Shown here piece after piece: positions 8,940-16,260 of a DNA stretch of 51,760 nt. The position numbers were made by a program, and so were the translations under genes. The DNA is from G026625185 sp035256645 (GTDB taxonomy: Bacteria; Desulfobacterota; WTBG01; JAGOGO01), in assembly GCA_035256645.1 (NCBI GenBank), contig DATEXU010000170.1:1-51760 (forward strand), given 5' to 3'. The stretch's first letter is position 1, and each line of letters begins with the position of its first letter. Under the pieces are notes generated by a model. The model saw only the letters and a program-made list of their open reading frames with translations. It was not told the origin of the DNA and did not search any database.

Positions 8940-10453
8940 TATTCTTCAACAATAAATTTTTCTTTAAATTTTCCAAGCGCCTCTTTAAGCTTTTTGTCAA
9001 TATCCTCGGTCAATTCTTTCTTGGTCTTGATTTCATCCAGCAGACTTTTGTAATTATTTTCCAGAAAATCAGAAAGCTCGGCCTCAAAACGGGCCAAACA
9101 TGATTCAGGATAGGCATCCACATACCCCTGGGTGCCGGCATAGATAATAACAATTTGTCTTTCTACCGGGAGCGGGCTGTATTGTCCTTGCTTCAAGAGT
9201 TCAACCAGGCGGCTTCCGCGGGCAAGCTGGGCCTGGGTAGCTTTATCAAGCTCACTACCAAATTTCGCGAATGCTGCCAGCTCTCGATACTGCGCTAAAT
9301 CAAGCCGAAGGCTTCCGGCGATCTTTTTCATGGCCTTGTTTTGGGCGTTGCCTCCAACTCGAGAAACCGAAAGACCGACGTTAATTGCGGGCCTGATCCC
9401 GGAATAGAAAAGCTCCGGCTCCAGATAGATCTGGCCGTCGGTAATAGAAATCACGTTAGTAGGAATATAGGCGGAAACATCTCCTGCCTGGGTCTCGATG
9501 ATCGGAAGAGCGGTTAAAGAACCACCACCCAAAGCATCGTTTAGTTTTGCTGCTCGTTCCAAGAGCCGGGAGTGAAGATAAAAAATATCTCCCGGATAAG
9601 CCTCTCTTCCCGGAGGTCTTCTTAATAAGAGGGACAGCTGACGATAGGCAACCGCGTGTTTAGAAAGGTCGTCGTAAATAACCAGAGCGTGCCGTTTGGT
9701 ATCCCGGAAGTATTCTCCCATGGCGCACCCGGCAAACGGAGCGATATATTGCAGGGGAGCCGGGTCGCTGGCGGTGGCTGCCACCACGGTGGTATATTTC
9801 ATCGCCCCGTATTTTTCGAAGAGATCAACCACACGGGCAACTGAGGAGCGCTTCTGCCCGATAGCGACATAGATACAAAAAACATCAGTGTCCCGCTGGT
9901 TAATAATCGCGTCAAGAGCGATGACGCTCTTCCCAGTGCCGCGGTCTCCGATGATTAACTCCCGTTGTCCTCGGCCGATCGGAATCATAGCATCGATCGC
10001 TTTTATGCCGGTCTGGAGAGGCTCTTTCACGGGCGATCGGTATACCACCCCCGGAGCTCTCACCTCTACGTTTCGATATTCTTTAGTTTCAATTTCTCCT
10101 TTTCCGTCGATAGGCTTTCCAATGGCATCTACCACCCGGCCAATAAGCGCTTCGCCCACGGGAACCTGGGTGATCCGGTTTGTCCTTTTTACCAGATCGC
10201 CTTCTTTGATATGGACGTCTTCTCCAAGAATCGCCACCCCAACATTGTCTTCCTCCAGGTTTAGAACCATTCCTATTATTCCGTGAGGAAACTCGACAAG
10301 CTCGTTGGCCATAACATTTTGAAGGCCATAGATCCGGGCAATCCCGTCTCCTACGGAGAGCACCCTTCCGACCTCTCTAACGTCAACTTCTTTTTCATAT
10401 TTACCAATTTGCTCTTTTATTACCTGAGTTATTTCTTCTGCTTTAATCTCCAT
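8939..10453 (-). CDS. atpA: ATP synthase F1 alpha subunit
   Basis: 504 residues with Walker A GDRGTGKS at about 169-176, the strongly conserved PGREAYPGDIFYLHSRLLER and SRVGGNAQ. This non-catalytic nucleotide-binding subunit alternates with beta in the F1 hexamer. 15 bases after atpH. Confidence 0.98.
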   Translation of the reverse strand: MEIKAEEITQVIKEQIGKYEKEVDVREVGRVLSVGDGIARIYGLQNVMANELVEFPHGIIGMVLNLEEDNVGVAILGEDVHIKEGDLVKRTNRITQVPVGEALIGRVVDAIGKPIDGKGEIETKEYRNVEVRAPGVVYRSPVKEPLQTGIKAIDAMIPIGRGQRELIIGDRGTGKSVIALDAIINQRDTDVFCIYVAIGQKRSSVARVVDLFEKYGAMKYTTVVAATASDPAPLQYIAPFAGCAMGEYFRDTKRHALVIYDDLSKHAVAYRQLSLLLRRPPGREAYPGDIFYLHSRLLERAAKLNDALGGGSLTALPIIETQAGDVSAYIPTNVISITDGQIYLEPELFYSGIRPAINVGLSVSRVGGNAQNKAMKKIAGSLRLDLAQYRELAAFAKFGSELDKATQAQLARGSRLVELLKQGQYSPLPVERQIVIIYAGTQGYVDAYPESCLARFEAELSDFLENNYKSLLDEIKTKKELTEDIDKKLKEALGKFKEKFIVEE

Positions 10454-10468
10454 GATTCTTAATCCTTT

Positions 10469-11005
10469 TTAGATTAACGTTTCACCCATTCTTTGGAGTT
10501 GATTTCTTATGCTTCCATCAAAAATTTTATCCCCCACCTCAGCAATAACCCCACCAATAATTTGTGGCTCAACCACGCTGTTTAAGAGCACCTTTTTTTG
10601 GGTAATGCCTTCCAGCGACTTTTTAATGCTCTCAAAATCCCCCATGGAAAGAGGCCGCGCTGTTATTACCCGGGCCTTCACATATCCGGAAATCTGATAA
10701 GTCAAGTCTTCGTAAAGCTCTAAAATGGCGGAAAAGTACTGGATCCTTCTTTTGTCCACCAAAAGGCACAAAAAATTTTGGATAGTTTTTGAAAGGTTAA
10801 TTTTCTCAGCCACCCCCAAGATTGTTTTTTTCAGATCTTCGGCTGAATAAAGCGGGCTTAAAAGAGCGTTTTGAAACTCGGGAAATTTTTTCAGCAAATC
10901 AGAAAAATTTTTGAGTTCGGTTTTAAACTCCTCGACCCGATTATTCTCTTTCCCGATCTCGATTAATGCTTGGGCATATCTTCGGGCAATCTTTCTGTTT
11001 AACAT
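10469..11005 (-). CDS. atpH: ATP synthase delta subunit (OSCP)
   Basis: 178 residues. N-terminal helical domain begins RKIARRYAQALIEIG and the C-terminal domain has the family ending GGVIAEVGDKIFDGSIRNQL. It joins the peripheral stalk to the top of F1. It starts 3 bases after the atpF stop. Confidence 0.95.
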   Translation of the reverse strand: MLNRKIARRYAQALIEIGKENNRVEEFKTELKNFSDLLKKFPEFQNALLSPLYSAEDLKKTILGVAEKINLSKTIQNFLCLLVDKRRIQYFSAILELYEDLTYQISGYVKARVITARPLSMGDFESIKKSLEGITQKKVLLNSVVEPQIIGGVIAEVGDKIFDGSIRNQLQRMGETLI

Positions 11006-11008
11006 ACC

Positions 11009-11575
11009 TTAGATTACCTTGGATGTTATTTGGGTAATATAGTCTTTAACCAGGCGAGCGTGGTCATCATTGTTTATCTTTTCCTTTATAATTTTTTCAG
11101 CTCTCTCCAAAGATAATGCGGCGAGTTCTTTTTTTAGCTCTGCCTTGGCTTTTTTTAGTTCTTGTTCGGCAATTATTTTTGCCTGCCATTTAATTATTTC
11201 TGCTTCTTTTTCCGCGGCCGTAATAATTCTTTCTTTTTCTGCTTCTCCTTCCTTTTCCACTGCTTTGCGAATTTCCTCTACCTCTTTTCCCAAGAGGGTT
11301 ATCTTCTTTTCGTATTCCCTTAGCCTGTTTTCCGCTAAAGTTATTGCTTCTTCTGCTTCTTTTAGCGCTTGCTGAATTTTTTCGCTCCGCTCGGAAAAAA
11401 AGCTTTTTATGCGGGGAAAGGCAAAAATATACAAAACGATGAGAAAAAGAACGAAGTTTATTACGCTAAAAATAAATGGCCAGAGCGTCGAGCCGCCATG
11501 TCCTCCTTCTTGTGAAGCGCATGCAATCCCCACAGGAGCACATAGTGTAATTATTATGAGATAAAAAACATTCAT
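11009..11575 (-). CDS. atpF: ATP synthase b-type subunit with extra N-terminal hydrophobic segment
   Basis: 188 residues. An N-terminal hydrophobic stretch that looks like a signal peptide (FYLIIITLCAPVGIACA) precedes the usual membrane anchor (FIFSVINFVLFLIVLYIFAF) and then a long Ala/Glu/Lys coiled coil. This is the peripheral stalk of Fo. It is the second of two b-type genes in this operon; the other lies directly upstream. The extra leader is seen in several lineages and suggests the N-terminus faces the periplasm after cleavage. Confidence 0.93.
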   Translation of the reverse strand: MNVFYLIIITLCAPVGIACASQEGGHGGSTLWPFIFSVINFVLFLIVLYIFAFPRIKSFFSERSEKIQQALKEAEEAITLAENRLREYEKKITLLGKEVEEIRKAVEKEGEAEKERIITAAEKEAEIIKWQAKIIAEQELKKAKAELKKELAALSLERAEKIIKEKINNDDHARLVKDYITQITSKVI

Positions 11576-11577
11576 TC

Positions 11578-12030
11578 CTACACGCTTCTTCCTAAGGCCT
11601 TTTGTGCCATTATCTGTCCTATGGCATCAACTTGTTGGTGAAGAGTTTTTTTGGTCTGCTCGGCTTCTTCGGCTATATTTCTCCTCATTTCTTCCAAAAA
11701 CCCTTGGGCTTCTTTTCTGGCCTTATCTATCGCGGCCTCTCTTTTTTCAGCTCCTTCTAAAATAAGTTTTCTTTTTAGTTCGAGCGCTTCTTTTCTGGCC
11801 TGGCGAAATTTTTCATTATACTGATCAAGGGTTTTTTCAGCTTTTTCCCCAACCTGGTCGGCTTGATTTAAAAATCCCTCGGTTCTTTCTTCTCGTTCCT
11901 GAAGGATTTTTAAAATAGGCTTAAAAAGAATCTTGTTAAGAAACCACAAGACCAATAGGAAGATAAGCCCTTGAATAACGAGCAAGCCCGGGACAATACC
12001 GATTCCTATAATGTTTACCGAAGAAAACAT
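11578..12030 (-). CDS. ATP synthase second b-type (b') subunit
   Basis: 150 residues from ATG 12030: MFSSVNIIGIGIVPG, a membrane helix (GLLVIQGLIFLLVLWFLNKI), then a coiled coil (KPILKILQEREERTEGFL onward). It is a b/b'-type stalk subunit. The longer frame opening at 12153 overlaps atpE in another frame. The internal ATG one base after the atpE stop is the sensible start, with AAGATG as a weak ribosome site. Having two different b genes implies a heterodimeric stalk, as known from phototrophs and several other phyla. Confidence 0.9.
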   Translation of the reverse strand: MFSSVNIIGIGIVPGLLVIQGLIFLLVLWFLNKILFKPILKILQEREERTEGFLNQADQVGEKAEKTLDQYNEKFRQARKEALELKRKLILEGAEKREAAIDKARKEAQGFLEEMRRNIAEEAEQTKKTLHQQVDAIGQIMAQKALGRSV

Positions 12031-12031
12031 A

Positions 12032-12361
12032 TTACATCTTCGTCCGGAGTAAGAACGCGATAACAAAAGCGTAAAGCACAAGGGATTCGATAAAAGCCAG
12101 CCCCAAGATATAGGGGACAAACATTTTATCAGCTGCACCAGGGTTTCGAGCAATGCCCTCTAAGGAAGAACCAGCAGCCCGGCCCTGACCAAGACCGCCG
12201 CCAAATGCCGCTAATCCAATTGCCAACCCAGCGCCAAGACCAATCAACCCCTTGGACATCGAACCATCGGCAGCACCCGCTGCTCCTTCTTCTGCAAATA
12301 CCGGTGAAGATATTAAAAGCATCAACCCTATTACCATAACCGCTGTTCTCCATTTTCTCAT
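12032..12361 (-). CDS. atpE: ATP synthase c subunit (ring), with signal peptide
   Basis: 109 residues. A cleavable signal-like N-terminus (VIGLMLLISSPVFAEE) precedes the two-helix hairpin: LGAGLAIGLAAFGGGLGQG, polar loop RNPG, then FIESLVLYAFVIAFLL. The ion-binding carboxylate is Glu92. Gln59, Ser93 and Tyr97 match positions used for Na+ coordination in Na+-driven rings, while the usual Thr after Ser is Leu94. The ring drives rotation from ion flow. 30 bases after atpB. Confidence 0.96.
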   Translation of the reverse strand: MRKWRTAVMVIGLMLLISSPVFAEEGAAGAADGSMSKGLIGLGAGLAIGLAAFGGGLGQGRAAGSSLEGIARNPGAADKMFVPYILGLAFIESLVLYAFVIAFLLRTKM

Positions 12362-12391
12362 GACTTTCCAACCTCCTTTTTAAAAAAATTA

Positions 12392-13090
12392 TTAATGTTC
12401 ATGAGACACGGCCAACCCTATGTATACTGTTGAAAGCGTAGCAAACACAAATGCCTGAATGAGCGCTACCATTAAACCCAAAACCAAAAAAATGACCGGC
12501 ACAACCAACGGAACAAGCCCCGAAAAAATAGCCAACACCGCATGGTCGCCGGATATATTTCCATAAAGCCTAACCATAAGAGAAAACGGTCGAAAAAGAT
12601 GGCTGATAATCTCAATAACAAACATAAGCGGGGCCAGATAAATAAGCGGGCCGGCAAAATGTTTTAAATATTTTATCCCGTGTTCTTTAAACCCCTGGTA
12701 GTTATAATATAAAAAAACTATTATTGCGCATGCACCATTAGTATAAAGATTGCTGGTGGGGGGAAGAAAGCCGGGGATAAGCCCCAAGAGGTTGCAGAAA
12801 AGGATAAAAACAAACAGGCTTCCAATTAAAGGAAGATATTTTTCCGCATGGTGTCCGATAATATCCTTCATTATATTAACGGTGGCCTGGATGACTAATT
12901 CAAAGAAATTTTGGAAGGAAAGTTTTTTTGGGGGGATAAGCGGGTTGGGTGATTTTTTTATAGAATTAAAAACCTTTGCGGAGATAATAAAAAGGACGGC
13001 CGCAATAAAAATGGTAGTAAAAATAAGCTGTCTTTCTGGATCGTCGGCGATAAAGGGCAATAAAGAAAACCATGTAAAACCGTGTTCCAT
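12392..13090 (-). CDS. atpB: ATP synthase a subunit
   Basis: 232 residues with five to six membrane helices. The essential Arg is in FSLMVRLYGNISGDH, and the last helix contains IQAFVFATLSTVYIGLAV. This subunit forms the ion half-channels next to the c ring. First of the structural atp genes, with a promoter at 13147-13175. A ribosome site GGGACCTCCCC-like purine run is poor, but the start is clear from the family. Confidence 0.96.
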   Translation of the reverse strand: MEHGFTWFSLLPFIADDPERQLIFTTIFIAAVLFIISAKVFNSIKKSPNPLIPPKKLSFQNFFELVIQATVNIMKDIIGHHAEKYLPLIGSLFVFILFCNLLGLIPGFLPPTSNLYTNGACAIIVFLYYNYQGFKEHGIKYLKHFAGPLIYLAPLMFVIEIISHLFRPFSLMVRLYGNISGDHAVLAIFSGLVPLVVPVIFLVLGLMVALIQAFVFATLSTVYIGLAVSHEH

Positions 13091-13146
13091 GGGGAGGTCC
13101 CGTTTATTTTAAAGTTGAATGAAAATTCATTCATTATGAAGGGGGT

Positions 13147-13175
13147 TGTTTATCATTATCAAAAATGGTTGTCAA
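13147..13175 (-). promoter_or_regulatory. Promoter upstream of atpB
   Basis: On the minus strand TTGACA (13175-13170), a 17-base spacer and TAAACA (13152-13147). The -35 is perfect and the -10 weak. A short inverted repeat GAATGAA-AA-TTCATTC follows in the leader near 13116-13131. It separates the dnaN-atpI-AtpZ block from the structural atp genes. Confidence 0.5.
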
Positions 13176-13187
13176 GAATTTTTTGTT

Positions 13188-13421
13188 TTATTTCTCTGTG
13201 AGCGTTTTTTTATATTTCCTAACTATAAAAATTCCTGTATTTATTCCAGCAGCTATCCCTCCCACAAAAAAAATTATCGTTAGCCAAGGAAAGGTCTTAA
13301 AGTGATTATCGAGCCAATATCCAACCATAACCCCCCCCGCTAAAGCGGCGGCCATGTCAAAGGTAAGAGCTAAAAATATCCCGTATTGTTTTAGATATTG
13401 AGGTTTGATTTTAAAAACGAT
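13188..13421 (-). CDS. AtpZ/AtpI-like small membrane protein without a normal start codon
   Basis: The open frame codes two membrane helices: KQYGIFLALTFDMAAALAGG with VMVGYWLDNHF, then PWLTIIFFVGGIAAGINTG, ending RKYKKTLTEK. This is the AtpZ pattern (G-x2-LGYWLD, then a GxxxGxxxG-rich helix), expected next to atpB and linked to ATP synthase assembly or Mg2+ supply. Between the upstream atpI stop (13433-13431) and the first ATG (inside helix 1) there is no ATG, GTG, TTG or CTG in frame. ATC at 13421 is given as a placeholder start. The frame is the same as that of atpI, separated only by one TAA. Confidence 0.7.
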   Translation of the reverse strand: MVFKIKPQYLKQYGIFLALTFDMAAALAGGVMVGYWLDNHFKTFPWLTIIFFVGGIAAGINTGIFIVRKYKKTLTEK

Positions 13422-13430
13422 AAAAAGAGA

Positions 13431-13817
13431 TTAATGATTGTTTGTTTTTTGCGAGGAAAAAATACTTTCAAAGCCAACAATTAAAAGAATTATTGAAAAA
13501 CTAACAATAAAGGCAAAAATACTTACTACTTCGTGGCTAACCAAAAAAAACAATGCTCCGAATAAAATAATTATTTTGATTATATATGTTATTACTACAG
13601 GTGTCTTGCGTGGGTTACTTTGTTGAAAAACCTTTTCTCCTATCTTGCTTAAAATAACAATATTTATCAACGAAAGCCCTCCTCCTATCAACACCCCAAA
13701 AAAAATCTTTTTTGATTCAAAAAACAAGCTTGCCGCTGCCAAAAAAAACAAAATAATCAACGCTCTTTTTTCCGATGCTATAAACTTCTTTTTGGTCGCT
13801 TCTTTTAGAGCCTCCAT
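13431..13817 (-). CDS. atpI: ATP synthase subunit I (AtpI-like)
   Basis: 128 residues with four predicted membrane helices (LIILFFLAAASLFF, FFGVLIGGGLSLINIVIL, TYIIKIIILFGALFFL, IFAFIVSFSIILLIVG). This matches the ATP_synt_I family that precedes atpB in many operons and helps assemble the c ring. The ATG follows the dnaN stop directly (TAAATG). Base composition is very A+T rich, like dnaN and unlike the rest of the atp operon. Confidence 0.8.
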   Translation of the reverse strand: MEALKEATKKKFIASEKRALIILFFLAAASLFFESKKIFFGVLIGGGLSLINIVILSKIGEKVFQQSNPRKTPVVITYIIKIIILFGALFFLVSHEVVSIFAFIVSFSIILLIVGFESIFSSQKTNNH

Positions 13818-14966
13818 TTATTCTTTTATTTCCATCGGCATTATTACACAAGTGTATTCATCGCTATTTGGTGAGCTTATTATTACCGGACTGTCTTTGT
13901 CTTTTATTTTTATAACAACATCTTCTCCATCAATGGCGCTTATACTATCAACAAGATATCCCGCATTAAACCCAAGTTTAATATTTTCTCCATCATAAAA
14001 TATCGGGATAGTTTCTCTTCCTTCCCCAAAAATCGGGTTTTTGGTAAAAATCTCCAGTGTATCTTTGCCAAAAAACAGGTTAATTGCTTTTGATCGTTCT
14101 TCGGCAATAACGGAAATTCTTTTTAAAGAATTTAAAAAACGCAGCCTATTAATGGTGGCTTTGTTTTCTGTGGTTTCGGGTATTGCTTGTTTATAGTTTG
14201 GAAACTCTTCGTCAATAACTCTGATCGCCAACATCGTATTTTCTTTTTTAAATATACCATTATTCTGTTTTAAAAGAAAAAATAGATTTTGGGCGTCTAC
14301 ACTCTCCTCCAACATTTTTTTTAATTCCAAAAGACCTTTTTTGGGGAAAAGAACACCTTTTTCGAGCGACTCCATTGCTAAAATTTCTTGTTTATTAACT
14401 TCTTCGATTTCCCTATCAATCATTGATAGTCTGTGGCCATCGGTTGCGACCATCCTAAGCATGTCTTTTCCTGATCGGTTTGTTTTTTCAAAAAAAACCC
14501 CGTTTAGGTTGGCTCTTGTTTCGTCGTTTGAAGCGGCAAAAATCGTTTTTTCAATCATTTCTTTTATGTTTTTTTTGTTTATTTCCTGAAATTTTTCTTC
14601 CTCAAAAAAACTCATTTCGGGAAATTCCTTGGCGTCTAACCCCACAACATTAAAAAAAATATCGTCTGCGGTAATTTCTATCCAGTCATTTTCTTTTCTT
14701 TTAAAATAAATTTCTTTGTCCGGCATTTCTTTTATTATTTCAAAAGTTTTTTTGGCATCTATAACCATACTTCCTTTTTCAAAAACTTCAGCCTCTAAAA
14801 ACTCCTTTATGCTCACCTCTAAATTAGTAGCGTTTATTTCTACCCCATTTTTTTCCGCCCTTATAAGGACATTAGAAAGAATGGGTTTAATTTCTCTTCG
14901 CTCAATAATACCTTGGATTTTTTGAAGAGCCTTTAATAATTTCTTATGAGATATTTTAAATTTCAT
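13818..14966 (-). CDS. dnaN: DNA polymerase III beta subunit (sliding clamp)
   Basis: 382 residues with the three-fold clamp architecture. Recognisable parts are KPILSNVLIRA in domain 1, MVATDGHRLS in domain 2 and the conserved C-terminal end CVIMPMEIKE (equivalent to the peptide-binding MPMR end). The clamp tethers polymerase to DNA and acts as a hub for replication and repair. No dnaA, recF or gyrB is next to it. Instead it leads into atpI with no gap. The coding sequence is strongly A+T rich with heavy use of AAA, ATT and TTT codons. Confidence 0.95.
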   Translation of the reverse strand: MKFKISHKKLLKALQKIQGIIERREIKPILSNVLIRAEKNGVEINATNLEVSIKEFLEAEVFEKGSMVIDAKKTFEIIKEMPDKEIYFKRKENDWIEITADDIFFNVVGLDAKEFPEMSFFEEEKFQEINKKNIKEMIEKTIFAASNDETRANLNGVFFEKTNRSGKDMLRMVATDGHRLSMIDREIEEVNKQEILAMESLEKGVLFPKKGLLELKKMLEESVDAQNLFFLLKQNNGIFKKENTMLAIRVIDEEFPNYKQAIPETTENKATINRLRFLNSLKRISVIAEERSKAINLFFGKDTLEIFTKNPIFGEGRETIPIFYDGENIKLGFNAGYLVDSISAIDGEDVVIKIKDKDSPVIISSPNSDEYTCVIMPMEIKE

Positions 14967-15142
14967 ATTCTTTATTATTTTAAAATTATTGTTATAAAAG
15001 AGCTAAACATTTTTTAATATTAATTAAATAATAAACAAAGAGGAAGTTTTTTATTGTTGGTTTTTTGTTGAAAAAAAATTAATTAAATAACCTTATATCA
15101 CCGAAATTACTTTTTTTAAATAAATTTTATTTTCTATTAATC
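14967..15142. other. Very A+T-rich spacer between rodA and dnaN
   Basis: 176 bases with few G or C, full of runs of T and A. I looked for DnaA boxes (TTATNCACA) because of the dnaN neighbour and saw none. It probably carries the dnaN promoter (TATAAC occurs about 20 bases before the gene), without a confident -35. Confidence 0.4.
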
Positions 15143-16258
15143 TTAAAAAATATGTTTTTGAATGTGTATATTAATCATCACCCCAACACAAAATAAAGAG
15201 ATCGAAAGCGAAGAACCACCGTAGCTAAAAAGCGGGAGTGTAATCCCGACCGTTGGCAACAAACCAAGGGTCATACCTACATTAATGATAATTTGCCAAA
15301 AAAATAAGGCAGTTATTCCACAACCAAGGAGCAACCCAAAACTATTTTTAGCAGAAGATGTGATAAATAAAAAACGAAAGAGTAAACCAATATAAAGAAA
15401 ACCCAAGACTAACGCTCCAGCAAAACCCCATTCTTCACAAAAAACCGAAAAAACAAAATCAGTATATTTTTCCGGAACAAAATCAAGCTGAGATTGTGTT
15501 CCTTTTAAATAACCTTTTCCAAAAAACTTTCCCGACCCAACCGCAATTTTGGATTGAATGACCTGATAGCCTTTTCCCAAAGGGTCTAAGGAAGGATTTA
15601 AAAAATGGACCACCCGGTCTTTTTGATAATCTTTTAATAAGTGATTCCACGAGAGGGGAAAAAAAAGAAACGCACAAAAAAACAAAATAAAGAGAGTTCG
15701 AAACCGAATTCTTACAAAAAAAACTAAAGAAAAAAAGATTAACACCAAGAGCAACGCAGACCCAAGGTCTGGCTGAAGAAAAATAAGAAAGAAAGGGATG
15801 ATCAAGAAGAAGCCGGGAATAAACAAAGAAGACAAACTAAAACCCCGTGGGTCAAACTTATTTTTAAACCACTTTGCCAAAACAATAATAAGGGAAAGCT
15901 TTATGAACTCGGACGGTTGAACATTAAAAAAACCAAGGGAAAGCCAACGCCGTGACCCAGAAATAAATTTACCCTGAAAAAGAACCAAAACAAGAAGAAA
16001 AATAATGAAAAAATAAAGGAAATAACCAAATTGCTCTAAATACGAATAGTTTAAAAAAGATCCCAAAAACAACAAAACAATCCCCAAAAAAAGCCAATAA
16101 ACCTGTTTTTTATAAACAGCCCCCACGGCGTGAACTGAAACGCTTGCGCTATAAAGATTAAAAATTCCAAAGCCCACAATCAATAGGGCAATAAAAAAAA
16201 GACTCAAATCAAAACGGGTAATCAAGCGCCGATCAAAAAGAAAAAAAGTGGAAAGCAT
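15143..16258 (-). CDS. rodA: RodA, SEDS peptidoglycan polymerase
   Basis: 371 residues with about ten membrane helices. SEDS signatures are visible: SGSRRWLSLGFFNVQPSEF, LQPDLGSALL, the large loop with KGYLKGTQSQLDFVPEKYTD, and LPLFSYGGSS near the C-terminus. RodA polymerises glycan strands for side-wall growth together with PBP2. It is last in the mreBCD-mrdA-rodA unit, 2 bases after mrdA. Confidence 0.95.
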   Translation of the reverse strand: MLSTFFLFDRRLITRFDLSLFFIALLIVGFGIFNLYSASVSVHAVGAVYKKQVYWLFLGIVLLFLGSFLNYSYLEQFGYFLYFFIIFLLVLVLFQGKFISGSRRWLSLGFFNVQPSEFIKLSLIIVLAKWFKNKFDPRGFSLSSLFIPGFFLIIPFFLIFLQPDLGSALLLVLIFFSLVFFVRIRFRTLFILFFCAFLFFPLSWNHLLKDYQKDRVVHFLNPSLDPLGKGYQVIQSKIAVGSGKFFGKGYLKGTQSQLDFVPEKYTDFVFSVFCEEWGFAGALVLGFLYIGLLFRFLFITSSAKNSFGLLLGCGITALFFWQIIINVGMTLGLLPTVGITLPLFSYGGSSLSISLFCVGVMINIHIQKHIF

Positions 16259-16260
16259 AT

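Noticed and set aside
11578..12153. Longer start for the b' subunit
   Set aside because: The first 41 codons overlap atpE in another frame and do not look like a membrane leader.
14967..15142. Possible replication origin next to dnaN
   Set aside because: A+T rich, but no DnaA box is visible and dnaA is not nearby.
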